In this document: piece by piece, positions 47,448 to 61,447 of the stretch
Numbering within the stretch: the first letter of the stretch is position 1
Layout of the letters: the number at the start of each line of letters is the position of its first letter
NCBI RefSeq assembly: GCF_023546765.1
Contig: NZ_CP097484.1
Coordinates: forward strand, 1,119,501-1,183,500
Reading direction: 5' to 3'
DNA length: 64,000 nt
Source: Methylobacterium tardum
GTDB taxonomy: Bacteria > Pseudomonadota > Alphaproteobacteria > Rhizobiales > Beijerinckiaceae
Notes under the pieces: generated by a model
What the model was told of the DNA's origin: nothing
The model's input: the letters and a program-made list of their open reading frames with translations, nothing else
The model's database searches: none
Translations under genes and position numbers: made by a program

Positions 47448-47861
47448 TTAGTCGATGACCTCGGCGATGCGGTGGCTGCGGTCGACCAGCACCGGGCGGT
47501 CATTCACCACGGTGTAGCGGTAGCCCGGCTGCACGCGGTACTCGCTCGGCACGTCGTAGTAGGTCACACCTGAGGCCGGCAGGGTCGAGCCGACGGCGAC
47601 GCGGCCGTCATAATCGTACGAGCGGACGTTCCGCTCGCGGACGTAGCTGCGGAAGCGCGGGGCCATGTCGACGCCGAGGATGCCGCCCACTGTGCCGGTG
47701 GCCGCACCGACCGCGCCGCCGACGATGCCGCCGATCGGGCCGGCCGCATCGGCACCCGCGGCCGCGCCGCGCTCGGCACCCGGGATCGTGCCCTGGGCCT
47801 GGGCGGCCAGCGGCAGCGACAGGGCCAGAGCCGAGGCGGCGATGAGGGTCTTGAAGGTCAT
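47448..47861 (-). CDS. DUF1236-type secreted protein
   Basis: 137 residues from ATG 47861, preceded by GGAGAA. Signal peptide MTFKTLIAASALALSLPLAAQAQ, then a Gly/Ala-rich stretch with GGIVGGAVGAATGTVGGIL that may insert in or contact a membrane, and a C-terminal YYDVPSEYRVQPGYRYTVVN typical of DUF1236 periplasmic proteins. Function unknown. Confidence 0.8.
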   Translation of the reverse strand: MTFKTLIAASALALSLPLAAQAQGTIPGAERGAAAGADAAGPIGGIVGGAVGAATGTVGGILGVDMAPRFRSYVRERNVRSYDYDGRVAVGSTLPASGVTYYDVPSEYRVQPGYRYTVVNDRPVLVDRSHRIAEVID

Positions 47862-47987
47862 ACGGGATTTCTCCGTTCCGTGGTGTTCCGCCGCGGAGAC
47901 GCGGCGAAGCTCGGGCCGGTAACGCCCGATCCCCGGTTTCGGATGCATCCTTTTTTGCAGCGCGGTGGCCGGAAGCCGGCGAAGCGG

Positions 47988-48728
47988 CTACGCGTCCTTG
48001 GGCATTGCCGACTGGATGAACCGGTCGGAGCCGAGATCCTCCTCGTCGTAGCCCAACAGCTCCGCGAGCCGGCCGCGGGCGCGGCTGACGCGGCTCTTAA
48101 CGGTGCCGACCTTGCAGCCCATGATCGCCGCGGCCTCCTCGTAGGAGACGCCCTCGGCGCCGACCAGAACCAGGGCCTCGCGCTGGTCCGGCGGCAGCTT
48201 GGCAAGCGCCGATTGCAGATCCTCGACGTCGAGCCGGTCGCCCTGGTGCGGGGCGGTGGCGAGGCGGGCGGCGTAGGACCCGTCCTGATCCTCGACCTCG
48301 CGGACCCGCTTGCGGTGATCCGAGTAGAAGATGTTGCGCAGGATCGTGAACAGCCACGCGTTCAGGTTGGTCCCCGGCTGGAACCGGGCGCGGTGCTGCC
48401 AGCCCTTGAGCAGGGTGTCCTGCACGAGGTCGTCCGAGCGGGCCGGGTTCGAGGTCAGCGACAGCGCGAAGGCGCGCAGGGACGGAACCGCGGCGAGCAG
48501 GCCGTTGCGGAATTCCGGCTCGATCGCCTCGCCGCGGGCCCGGAGCGCCGCCTCGAGCTTCTCGATCAGTTCGGCGAACCGGGACGGCAGCGTCTCCTCG
48601 CCGATCCGGTCGTAGACCGTGCGCAGGTGCTCCCCGAGATGCGTCCGGATGCCGGGGGCGAGGTTCGGGCGGCCATCCCGAGTCCCGTCCTCCTGGGACA
48701 GGACGGTATCGGTGTCGTCGCGGGTCAT
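47988..48728 (-). CDS. NepR-EcfG fusion: anti-sigma segment joined to general stress sigma factor
   Basis: 246 residues. Residues ~25-62 (GIRTHLGEHLRTVYDRIGEE, then TLPSRFAELIEKLEAAL) match the core of NepR, the anti-sigma factor of the alphaproteobacterial general stress response. Residues ~68-240 are an EcfG-type ECF sigma: RAFALSLTSNPARSDDLVQD, TNLNAWLFTILRNIFYSDHR (sigma-2) and LPPDQREALVLVGAEGVSYE, VGTVKSRVSRARGRL (sigma-4). No internal ATG/GTG fits a separate EcfG start, so the parts are one polypeptide. Normally NepR is separate and is pulled off EcfG by phosphorylated PhyR. phyR is not in the window. Confidence 0.85.
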   Translation of the reverse strand: MTRDDTDTVLSQEDGTRDGRPNLAPGIRTHLGEHLRTVYDRIGEETLPSRFAELIEKLEAALRARGEAIEPEFRNGLLAAVPSLRAFALSLTSNPARSDDLVQDTLLKGWQHRARFQPGTNLNAWLFTILRNIFYSDHRKRVREVEDQDGSYAARLATAPHQGDRLDVEDLQSALAKLPPDQREALVLVGAEGVSYEEAAAIMGCKVGTVKSRVSRARGRLAELLGYDEEDLGSDRFIQSAMPKDA

Positions 48729-48891
48729 GCGTATCGCGCTCGTCAGCTCATCGTGGCTCGACCTGCGGTCCCGAGAGGGTCGAGGCGGAGCGCTTGCCGG
48801 CTTGAACCGGGGGAGAAGTCCGGCCGATGCGCCCCTGTTACCGGGGTTCTAGCGCATCGGGGGCGGGCATGCACCCTCGGGCAAACTACAC

Positions 48892-49677
48892 TTAAGCTAA
48901 GTTGGCCGGCCGCAACAGCCGGATCGCCCCGTCCCGCAGGGTCAGGACATCGCCGCGGGCGAGGTCGGTCCAGCACTCGTCCCGGGTCAGCGCCTGGGTG
49001 GCGATCACCGTCACCACGTCGTGCTCGGTGGTCTCCTCGGAGAAATCCACCTGCCAGTCCTCGTCGATCAGGGTGGCCTTCCCGAAGGGGGCACGGCGGG
49101 TCAGGTAGCAGAGGCGCTTGCCACAATGGGCGTAGAGGGTGCGGCTGTCGGTCAGCAGCATGTTGAACACGCCGAGCGCGTGCAGCTCGCCCGCGAGGTC
49201 CGCCACCGCCCGGTCGAGGGTCTCGGGCCGGGGCAGGGCTTTGTACCGGGCCTGGAGCCGTCCCAGCATCCAGCAGAAGGCGTGCTCGCTGTCGGTGGAC
49301 CCGATCGGCATGAAGCCGCCGAGCGGCAGGCGCTTCACGCCCTTGAGCTGGCCGTTATGCGCGAAGGTCCAGCGGCGGCCCCACAATTCCCGGGCGAACG
49401 GGTGGGTGTTCTCCAGGCTGACCCGGCCACGGTTGGCCTTGCGGACATGGGCGACGACGATCCGGCTCTTGATCGGCATGTCGCGCAGGAGCCGGGCGAG
49501 CTGCGAGCGGGCGCTCGGCTCCGGCTCGTGGAAGCTGCGGCAGGTGCGGCCGTCGTAGAAGCTGATGCCCCAGCCGTCCGCGTGCGGCCCGGTCTCGCCG
49601 CCGCGCCGGGCGAGGCCCGCGAACGAGAAGCGGATGTCGGTCGGCACGTTGGCGCTCATGCCGAGCAGTTCGCACAT
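48892..49677 (-). CDS. Class II glutamine amidotransferase
   Basis: 261 residues. Cys2 (MCELLGMSAN) is the N-terminal nucleophile after Met removal. GGETGPHADGWGISFYDG, AHVRKANRG, NTHPFARELWGRRWTFAHNG and GSTDSEHAF are typical of the YafJ/EgtC-like group, which hydrolyses a gamma-glutamyl or glutamine amide. No synthase partner is adjacent. It is separated from the cox operon by ~80 bp. Confidence 0.88.
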   Translation of the reverse strand: MCELLGMSANVPTDIRFSFAGLARRGGETGPHADGWGISFYDGRTCRSFHEPEPSARSQLARLLRDMPIKSRIVVAHVRKANRGRVSLENTHPFARELWGRRWTFAHNGQLKGVKRLPLGGFMPIGSTDSEHAFCWMLGRLQARYKALPRPETLDRAVADLAGELHALGVFNMLLTDSRTLYAHCGKRLCYLTRRAPFGKATLIDEDWQVDFSEETTEHDVVTVIATQALTRDECWTDLARGDVLTLRDGAIRLLRPANLA

Positions 49678-49756
49678 CGTGTTTCAGCCGGGCTCTGCGG
49701 GGAAGCGGCGACGTTTAGGAGTGTTCCGCGGTCCCGACAACGGCTTTCGCGCGGGC

Positions 49757-49999
49757 TCAGCGGGCGAGATAGTCGGTCAGGGTCATGCCGACCATGATGG
49801 CGACCCAGAAGAAGCCGAGTCCCGAGAACAGCCGGATCAGCGGCGGCTCGTGGATCACCTCCATGGAGACGAGGAGGATCAGCGCCACCATCACGGCGAC
49901 GACGGCGAGCTCGGCGATCCAGACCTGCGCGAAGGGGAGGGTGGCGCCCAGCGTGACGTTGACGGCGAGCAGGGCGAGCAGCGCCAGGAAGGTGAGCAC
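49757..49999 (-). CDS. coxD: Cytochrome c oxidase subunit IV family protein
   Basis: 80 residues with three hydrophobic segments (VLTFLALLALLAVNVTLGAT, VVAVMVALILLVSMEVI, LGFFWVAIMVGMTLTDYL). The GTG at 49999 is the first usual start. The frame is open back to the coxC stop, where it reads ALLRKRLRTPVLTF, so an unusual earlier start is possible. It is the last gene of the act-cox operon and probably stabilises the oxidase. Confidence 0.75.
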   Translation of the reverse strand: MLTFLALLALLAVNVTLGATLPFAQVWIAELAVVAVMVALILLVSMEVIHEPPLIRLFSGLGFFWVAIMVGMTLTDYLAR

Positions 50000-50068
50000 C
50001 GGGGTCCGCAGGCGCTTCCGGAGCAGGGCGCGGTCGTCGGCGCCCAGGGCGGCGAGGGGGAGCGCATC

Positions 50069-50724
50069 CTACCGGTTCACCACGTAGAGGATCGGGAAGG
50101 CGAGGATCCAGACCAGATCGATGAAGTGCCAGTACAGGCCGTAGACCTCGATCCAGTTCTGGTGCCGCGACAGGAACCCGGCCTTGGCGGCCATCCAGGT
50201 CATGCCGAGCAGGAGCGCGATGCCGGTGAACAGGTGCAGCGCGTGGAGCAGCGTCGCGACGTAGTAGAGGTTCACGAACAGTCGCGCCGCCGGCGTCTCG
50301 GCGAGGGCGAACGGCCGGTTGCTGAGGAACGGCATCATGTGCTCGTCCCAGTCGGCGTAATACTCGTAGCCCTTGAGCACGAGGAACAGGCCGCCGAGCG
50401 CCGCGGTCGCCAGCATGGCCCGGACCATGGCGCGCTGCCAGCCCATGCGCGAGAACTCGATCGCCATCGACATGGTGAGCGAGGAGCAGATCAGCACCAC
50501 GGTGTTGGTGGCGCCGATCCAGAACTTGAGGTGCTTGGCGGCCGCGACCGTCGCCTCGGGGTGCTGGATCCGGGTGATCAGCGCCACCAGGAACAGGGCC
50601 GAGAACAGCAGCAGCTCGGTGATCAGCCACGCCCAGATGCCCAGCGTCGCCGCCTCGCGCTGCTGGGCGACGGTCTCGAAATGCTCGGCGCGGGCGACCC
50701 CGACGCCGTCGGCCAGCCGCTCGC

Positions 50725-50728
<4 letters not shown>
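50069..50728 (-). CDS. coxC: Cytochrome c oxidase subunit III
   Basis: 219 residues from ATG 50728, which overlaps the coxA stop by 4 bp. Five or so helices; [58 protein letters not shown] and [20 protein letters not shown] match the CoxC/CyoC family. It is part of the A2-type oxidase. Confidence 0.93.
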
Positions 50729-52397
<1,669 letters not shown>

Positions 52398-52401
<4 letters not shown>

Positions 52402-53387
52402 CGTGTCGCCCCCGCCGGCGTCGCGTCCGCGGCCTTGCCGGCGGCCGGGCTCGCGTAGGATTTGAGGAAATCGATCAGCGTCGTGAGCTCGTCCGCCGGG
52501 ATCCGGCCGGCGAAGCTCGGCATCATCTGCTTGCCCCCGCCGGCGAGCCGGTCGCCGTTCGGGTTCAGGATCTTCTCGCGCAGCCACCCCTCGTCGGCCG
52601 TGACGGTGCGGCCATCGGCGAGCTTTACCTGGCTCCCATAGAGGCCGGCGAGGCTCGGCGCCTTCACGGCCGAGCCGGGCTCGTGGCAGCCGGCGCAGCC
52701 ATAGGCCTCGTAGAGGGCGCGCCCCGCCGCGACCTTGCCCTGCTGCGCGCCGGCATGGGTCAGCCAGTCCTGGTAGTCGCCGGGGTTCATGAAGGTGACC
52801 TCGCCGCCCATCACGGAATGGTCGGTGCCGCAATATTCCGAGCAGTAGAGGTGGTAGGTGCCAACCTTGTCGGCCTTGAACCACAGGTCGGTGTAGCGGT
52901 CGGGCAGGGCCGCCACCTGCAGGCGCACGGCCGGCAGGTAGAGGGCGTGGATCACGTCCTGGCTGATGATGTGCAGGCGGATCGGCTGGCCGATCGGCAG
53001 GTGCAGGTTGTTGATCTCGGACTGGCCGGTCGGGTGCTGGAACTTCCACATCCATTGCCGGCCGATCGCCTCGACCACCATGGCGTCGGGGGGCGGGTTC
53101 TTCGAGTGGACATACAGCCGCGCGCCCCAGACGAAGAAGATCAGCGTCAGCAGGAACGGGATCAGCATCCAGCTGATCTCGATGAGGTTCGAGCGGATGC
53201 CGGACGGGCTCCGGTTCGCCTCCGAGCCCTCGCGGTAGCGCACGGCGAAGTAGGTAATCGCCACGAAGACCGGCACAGTCAGCAGCAGCGTCAGCACCGT
53301 GAAGGCCAGGATGAGCAGGTCCGTTTCGGTCGCGGTGGCGGAGACCGCGGCGGGCCAGAGCTGGAGGGGATCGTGGCTCGGCGTCAT
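52398..53387 (-). CDS. coxB: Cytochrome c oxidase subunit II with fused cytochrome c domain
   Basis: 329 residues. Two N-terminal helices (~20-50, 70-90), a CuA cupredoxin with [12 protein letters not shown] (Cys182, Cys186, His190, Met193) and a C-terminal heme c domain with CAGCH at 231-235. This is the caa3 layout, in which the oxidase carries its own cytochrome c. It is coupled to its neighbours on both sides by ATGA overlaps. Confidence 0.95.
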
Positions 53388-53872
53388 CGCGCAGCGGGCT
53401 CCGCCGGTTCGAGGGAGCGGCCGACGGTCAGGTCCATGGCGCGCCCGATCGGGATGCGGGCACGGGTGCGGGCCTCGTCCCGGTAGCCGTAGCCGGAGAG
53501 ATGCGCCGCGGTCGCGGCCCGCTCGCGGTCGAGATCGGCGAAAGGATCGGCCTGCAGGTTCGGCGGCGGCGGCGCCAGCCGCGTCGTCTGCTGGGGCGTC
53601 AGGGCGGGCAGTGCCCGGCGCTGGCTCGCCGCGAAGGTGCTCATCATCCAGACCATCGTGCCGACAACCGCCAGCACAATGAGCGCGAGGCCCGCCATCA
53701 CCATCACGGTGTTGCGGACGTTGACGTCGCGCGTCTCGTGGCCGGGATCGTTCGGATCGCGCTGGGTGTTGGCCGCCGGACGCGGCGGGCGCCCGTTCAG
53801 CAGGCTGCTGCCGCGCAGGGTCAGCCCGGCGAGGATCGCCGGGATCAGGCCGATGGGTCCGTCCGCGCTCAT
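53384..53872 (-). CDS. Single-pass membrane protein of the act-cox operon
   Basis: 162 residues from ATG 53872 ([14 protein letters not shown]). One clear helix, [20 protein letters not shown], and a C-terminal part [39 protein letters not shown]. The pattern of a Pro-rich linker, a Tyr-Gly-Tyr segment and R-I-P-I-x-R-A-M-D recurs in small proteins near caa3-type and ACIII operons (recalled, not searched). It sits exactly between actF and coxB, overlapping both by 4 bp, so it may bridge the two complexes or be an ActG-like subunit. Confidence 0.7.
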   Translation of the reverse strand: MSADGPIGLIPAILAGLTLRGSSLLNGRPPRPAANTQRDPNDPGHETRDVNVRNTVMVMAGLALIVLAVVGTMVWMMSTFAASQRRALPALTPQQTTRLAPPPPNLQADPFADLDRERAATAAHLSGYGYRDEARTRARIPIGRAMDLTVGRSLEPAEPAAR

Positions 53873-54930
53873 GCCGGTCTCCCGGCGCGGCGGGCGGCGG
53901 AGGCCGCGCGGTCGGCGCGCGGACGCATCAGGGGGCGCAGCGCGGCCGCGAGGCAGGACACGGCGCCGGCGGCCAGCACGTCGCTCGGCCGGAGGACGAA
54001 GCGGTCGCGCACCGCCGGGGTGACCAGCCAGAACATCTCCAGGGCGTGGACGGCGAGGGCCGCGCCGGCCAGGATCCGGGTGGTCGGGCGCCCGGGCCGG
54101 AGGGTCGCGAGCCCGGCCAGCACCACGACCGCGCCGGCCACGATCGCCAGCGCCCGCCCGACCCAGCCGCCGCGGGCGAAGTACCACGCCACCTCGGGCG
54201 GCAGATTGGCCGACCAGACGATCAGGAACTGCACGAAGTGCAGGTAGGCCCAGAGGGCGAGGAGCACGACCAGGGGCACCAGCCGTCCCCGCCCGGGCGC
54301 TGTGCGGCCGCGGCCCACGGGCTCCGGCTCCTCCCAGGCCAGCAGGATCGCCGCCGCGAAGGCGAGGCCGCTCCAGGCCGTCATCACCAGGAGACCGAGG
54401 AGTGTGGAATCGAGCCGCGGATCCAGAGAGGCGATGACGTCGGTGACGAACAGCGTGCCGATCACCGCGTGCAGCCCCACCGCGGGCACGGTCCGCCCTT
54501 CGCCGGGCGCGTCGAACGGTTTGGCGAAGCGCAGCGACAGCCAGGTCCAGGCCGCGAGGTAGACGATCACCCGGACCACGAAGAACGGAACCGTGAACCA
54601 CAGGCCGGCCAGGGGCGTGCGCGCCGGGGCGCTCACCCAGGGATAGAGCAGGGGCGCGGCGGCCAGGAGCGGCAGCGCCAGCACGGCCGCGACCGGCATC
54701 AAAGCCGTCAGCCGGCGCAGGCCCGCCAGCATCTCGATGCCGCCGCGCTCCCGGACCCGCTTGCCGAAGCGCTCGGCGACGATGACCACCGGCAGGGCGC
54801 CGACCGGCAGGGCGAGGAGGACGAGCCACGCCGCGAGATACGAGGCCGCGGCCCCGCGCCAGCCGCCCGCGATCAGGCAGACGGCCAGGAGGACGAGGCC
54901 GGCGAGGCCGAGCAGGGCGGGGCGCCTCAC
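53869..54930 (-). CDS. actF: Alternative complex III subunit ActF (NrfD-like)
   Basis: 353 residues starting at GTG 54930 (a GTGA overlap with actE). About ten membrane helices, e.g. ALLGLAGLVLLAVCLIAGGW, FVVRVIVYLAAWTWLSLRF and AYLHFVQFLIVWSANLPPEV. ActF resembles ActC and completes the membrane part of the quinol:acceptor oxidoreductase. The motif WSANLPPE is typical of the subunit. Confidence 0.88.
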   Translation of the reverse strand: MRRPALLGLAGLVLLAVCLIAGGWRGAAASYLAAWLVLLALPVGALPVVIVAERFGKRVRERGGIEMLAGLRRLTALMPVAAVLALPLLAAAPLLYPWVSAPARTPLAGLWFTVPFFVVRVIVYLAAWTWLSLRFAKPFDAPGEGRTVPAVGLHAVIGTLFVTDVIASLDPRLDSTLLGLLVMTAWSGLAFAAAILLAWEEPEPVGRGRTAPGRGRLVPLVVLLALWAYLHFVQFLIVWSANLPPEVAWYFARGGWVGRALAIVAGAVVVLAGLATLRPGRPTTRILAGAALAVHALEMFWLVTPAVRDRFVLRPSDVLAAGAVSCLAAALRPLMRPRADRAASAARRAGRPA

Positions 54931-55472
54931 GGCGTCGCCTCCAGCCGCGCGCGATCCGCCGCGGGCAGGCTCGCCACCGGGGTGTCCTGGCTGAGCTGGA
55001 GGGCGCGGACATAGGCGACGATCGCCCAGCGGTCGGCCGAGGGGATCATCTGGGCCATGCCGAACATCGCCTTCCGGCCGTTCGAGATCGCGTCGTAGAG
55101 GTCGGACGCGGAGGCCGCCCGCACGGGCCCCGCGGTGAGGTCGCCGGCGTGCGGGAAGCCCCGGGCCACGATCATCCCGGCGCCGCGGCCGTCCTGCCTG
55201 TGGCAGGGGGTGCAGAACACCCCGTAGCGCTCGCGGCCCTGGTCGAGCAGCGCCCGGCTGATCGTCTGCGGCTGCGGCGCCGCGCGGGCCGGATCGCTCC
55301 GCGGCACGGTGCCGGCCACCGGCTGGCGCATGGTGATCTCGCGGGGGAAGAACGGGTTCTTGTCCCAGGTCTTGGCCCGGGCCTGATCGGCCATGTCGGC
55401 CTCGCCGCAGCCGGCGAGGGGCGCCAGGGCGAGCAGAACGAGCGGCACGACGCGGAGGGTGGCGCGCCTCAT
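54927..55472 (-). CDS. actE: Alternative complex III subunit ActE (monoheme cytochrome c lipoprotein)
   Basis: 181 residues. A lipoprotein signal with lipobox LAGC (Cys22) and a single heme site CTPCH (87-91), followed by YDAISNGRKAMFGMAQMIPS with the distal Met. It accepts electrons from ActA/ActB and probably passes them toward the CoxB heme domain. It overlaps actCD and actF by 4 bp. Confidence 0.92.
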   Translation of the reverse strand: MRRATLRVVPLVLLALAPLAGCGEADMADQARAKTWDKNPFFPREITMRQPVAGTVPRSDPARAAPQPQTISRALLDQGRERYGVFCTPCHRQDGRGAGMIVARGFPHAGDLTAGPVRAASASDLYDAISNGRKAMFGMAQMIPSADRWAIVAYVRALQLSQDTPVASLPAADRARLEATP

Positions 55473-57466
55473 CGCGGGATCCGCCGGATCTCGAGGGGGC
55501 GCCCGGCCTCGGCCGGCAGGGACGCGAGCCGCCGCTCGATCCGCGCCGCGTCGAACCGGTCGCCCCGCGCCTCCGCGGAGAGGAAGAACCGGTCCTCCGA
55601 GGCCCGCAGGAAGCCCGGGATGTTGAAGGCCGGGTGGTTCAGGCGGGGCAGCCGGTTGAGCACGAGGAGCGCGAGGTGGATCGCCACGCAGCCCGCCATC
55701 ATCGCGAAGGAGACGCTGGGGACCACGAAGGAGGGCCAGGACAGGCGCGGGCGGCCGCCGATCAGGAACACGTAGTCGTAGGCCGTGGCGTAGACGCATA
55801 GCGCGAAGAAGCCGAAGCCGCCGAGCAGGGCCCCGGCGAGGGCGTAGGGCAGGATCGAGCGCCCCTCCAGGCCCAGGGGCCGCAGGGTGCGGGGCATTGG
55901 CACCGGGCCGTGCCCGTCGAGATGGACCTGATCCGGGCTGATCCCGGAGACCGCCTGGAGGGCGGCGGCGAGGTCGCCCTGGCTCGCGAAGGTCGCCGAC
56001 ACGCCCCACAGGGGCGCCGTGACCGGGTTCTCCTCCGGGCGGCCCGTGGCCCGGGACGCCGCCATCCGGGCAGCCTCCTGGGCGGCCGGCGACACCGTCA
56101 GGGCGAGGCGGCGGCTCTCGACGATCGAGACGGCCGGCAGGTAGCGCAGGAACAGGAGCAGCAGGGTCAGAAACAGGCCGATCGAGCCCGCGAAGGTGGC
56201 GATGCCCCAGATATCGGTCGTGTAGGGCAGCCTCGAAGAGGGCAGGAAATCCTGGGTCAGGGTGACGACCAGGACCATGACGTGGTCGGCGTAGGCGCCG
56301 ATCGCCACGAGGAGACCGACCGTCGCGATGGCGAGCGGCGCCGTGCGGGCCCGGGCCGACCACAGGATCTGCGCGGGCAGGACGAGGCACAGGATCGCCG
56401 TCCAGGACACGAGGGCGTGGTCGCCGGTCATGCGCCGGACCAGAACGCCGCGCCCCTCGGCGTCGCCGTTGAGGAAGGTGTCGAAATACTCGGCCGCGTA
56501 GCAGTAGGCGCTGGCGCAGCCGAGGCAGAGCAGCAGCCGCCCGAGCACGTCGAGGTGGCGGTCGGTCACCAGGGCGTCGAGGCCGTAGACGCGGCGGATC
56601 AGCATCACGATCACCGCCGTGACGCCGACGCCGGAATAGACCGCGTTGACCAGGAAGCTCACCGGCAGCAGCGTGCTGTGCCAGCCGGGCATCAGCGAGC
56701 CCGCCAGCATCACCGAGGCCCCGGTCTGGACCGAGACCACCAGCAGCACGCCGAGCAGCGCCACCGTCCGGTAGGCCTGGACCCAGATCTGCCAGTGGGC
56801 CGCCGAGCCGCGCCAGCCCGAGGCGAGAATGCCGTAGACCTGCGCGCGCAGCCGGGCGAGCTTGCGGGTCGGCGCCTTAACGTCGAACTGGCGCAGAGCC
56901 TCGCTATGGGCCCGGTCGCGCAGCGTCGCGAGGTCCGGAAGCAGGCCGATGAACCAGAGGCTCACACAGATCACCAGGAACGACACGATGTCGATCGCGT
57001 CCCAGAGCAGCGGCGAGCGGAACTGCGGCCAGAGATTGTAGGTGTTGGGGTAGGGCAGATTCCAGAAGAAGAACCACGGCCGCCCGAGATGGATGATCGG
57101 GTAGAGGCCGGCGGCCGCGGTGGCCAGCAGCGCCAGGGTCTCGGCGACGCGGTTCACCGCCCCGCGCCACTCCGCGCCGAGGAGGAGCAGGATCGCCGAG
57201 ACCAGCAGGCTGCCGGAGGCGACGCCGATCCACCAATCGTAGCTCGCGATGTCCAGCGCCCAGACGACGGCGTTGTTGTTGGCCCAGATCCCGGGGCCGG
57301 CGTAGAGCAGGTAGCCGAGGGTGAGGGCGAACAGGCCGAGGAGCGAAGCCGCGCCCGCGAAGGCGATCCACCAGCGCCGGTTACCGGGATGCGTCAGCGG
57401 GATCTCCGCGACCGCGCCGCCGATGCCCGGGAGGGTCGCGTCGGGCCGGATCAGGGCGCCGGACAT
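55469..57466 (-). CDS. actCD: Fused alternative complex III subunits ActC and ActD
   Basis: 665 residues in one frame. Residues 1-~465 are ActC, an NrfD-like membrane subunit (LTHPGNRRWWIAFAG, then DWWIGVASGSLLVSAILLLL and IIHLGRPWFFFWNLPYPN). From MAASRATGRPEENPVTAPLW on (~470) the sequence is ActD (DUF3341): FASQGDLAAALQAVSG, two helices, and GFLRASEDRFFLSAEARGD. No stop or usual start codon with ribosome site separates them, and the join SRRLALTVSPAAQEAAR is continuous. In most ACIII operons these are two genes. The quinol site is expected in the ActC half. Confidence 0.9.
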   Translation of the reverse strand: MSGALIRPDATLPGIGGAVAEIPLTHPGNRRWWIAFAGAASLLGLFALTLGYLLYAGPGIWANNNAVVWALDIASYDWWIGVASGSLLVSAILLLLGAEWRGAVNRVAETLALLATAAAGLYPIIHLGRPWFFFWNLPYPNTYNLWPQFRSPLLWDAIDIVSFLVICVSLWFIGLLPDLATLRDRAHSEALRQFDVKAPTRKLARLRAQVYGILASGWRGSAAHWQIWVQAYRTVALLGVLLVVSVQTGASVMLAGSLMPGWHSTLLPVSFLVNAVYSGVGVTAVIVMLIRRVYGLDALVTDRHLDVLGRLLLCLGCASAYCYAAEYFDTFLNGDAEGRGVLVRRMTGDHALVSWTAILCLVLPAQILWSARARTAPLAIATVGLLVAIGAYADHVMVLVVTLTQDFLPSSRLPYTTDIWGIATFAGSIGLFLTLLLLFLRYLPAVSIVESRRLALTVSPAAQEAARMAASRATGRPEENPVTAPLWGVSATFASQGDLAAALQAVSGISPDQVHLDGHGPVPMPRTLRPLGLEGRSILPYALAGALLGGFGFFALCVYATAYDYVFLIGGRPRLSWPSFVVPSVSFAMMAGCVAIHLALLVLNRLPRLNHPAFNIPGFLRASEDRFFLSAEARGDRFDAARIERRLASLPAEAGRPLEIRRIPR

Positions 57467-57468
57467 GC

Positions 57469-60440
<2,972 letters not shown>

Positions 60441-60444
<4 letters not shown>

Positions 60445-61100
60445 CGGTGGCAGATCCCGCATTCGGTCAGCCGCTCCCCGCCGCGGATATGGTACTGGGC
60501 CACGAGCTTCGGGCCCAGGGTCGCCTGGTCGGCCGGCGGCGTCCAGGTCATGTTCCACACCTGATCCGGCGTGCGGACGTACTTCTCCGGAGCCCGGTGG
60601 CAGTCGAGGCAGAACTGCATCTCGAAGGCGTTGGCCCGGTAGGTCATCTGCATCGACGTGACGTCGCCGTGGCAGGTCGAGCAGCCGATCCCCTTCGTCA
60701 CGTGGACGGAGTGGTTGTAGTAGACGTATTGCGGCAGCTTGTTCAGCCGCTTCCATTCGAGTGGCTTATCCTGCGCGTAGCTGTCGCGCACCGGCTTGAG
60801 CATCTCGGAGCCGGTCCAGATCTGCGAGTGGCAGGTCATGCAGGTGTGGGTCGGCGGGATGCCGGCGGTGGCTTCCCGGTCGACCGTGGTGTGGCAGTAG
60901 CGGCACTGGATGCCGAGCTCGCCGGAATGGTGCTTGTGGCTGAACGGCAGCGGCTGGGCCGGCGCGACCCCGACGCCCGTGACGTAGTTCGAGCGCACGA
61001 TCCCGGCCGCCAGGACCGGCAGACCGACGAGGCAGGCCACGCCGGTCATCAGGGCGAGGCGGTAGAGCGCGTCGGCGCCGGGGGTGAACAGCTGCGCCAT
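60441..61100 (-). CDS. actA: Alternative complex III subunit ActA (pentaheme cytochrome c)
   Basis: 219 residues from ATG 61100 (MAQLFTPGADALYR); the longer frame to 61226 is low-complexity. One N-terminal anchor helix and five heme sites: CRYCH 66-70, CMTCH 87-91, CSTCH 140-144, CLDCH 164-168, CGICH 214-218. First gene of the operon. The promoter should lie in 61101-61447, shared with the divergent ABC-like gene; I cannot pick out its boxes. Confidence 0.94.
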
Positions 61101-61447
61101 CAGGCGCACCCGCGCGTCGCGGCGGTCCGGCGCCGCCCGTTCTGCTCTGCCCCTCGCCGCAAGCGTCGCCCCACCCTCTGCCCCTGGCCGAAACTCAGGC
61201 GGCGCACCGGCACGCGCGCGCGTCACAGCCGGCGCGACCCGAGGTGGCCCCGAAGCGCGGTCACCGCGCCCGGACGACTCTGCACCGCACCCTTCTTAAC
61301 CTAGAGCGCTTCCAGACCGGGACCAGAACGTGGCTCGCGCGGGCCGACATGTCGCAGCGCGGTGGCCTTGGACCGCAACCCTTCCCGCAGCGGCCCCGAA
61401 GGCCTATGCCCTCGGCCGGCCCCTCGGCTGATCCCGTCCGGAGACGC

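Noticed and set aside
61101..61226. Longer actA start at 61226
   Set aside because: The extra 42 residues are Arg/Ala-rich and precede the conserved anchor helix; ATG 61100 is better.
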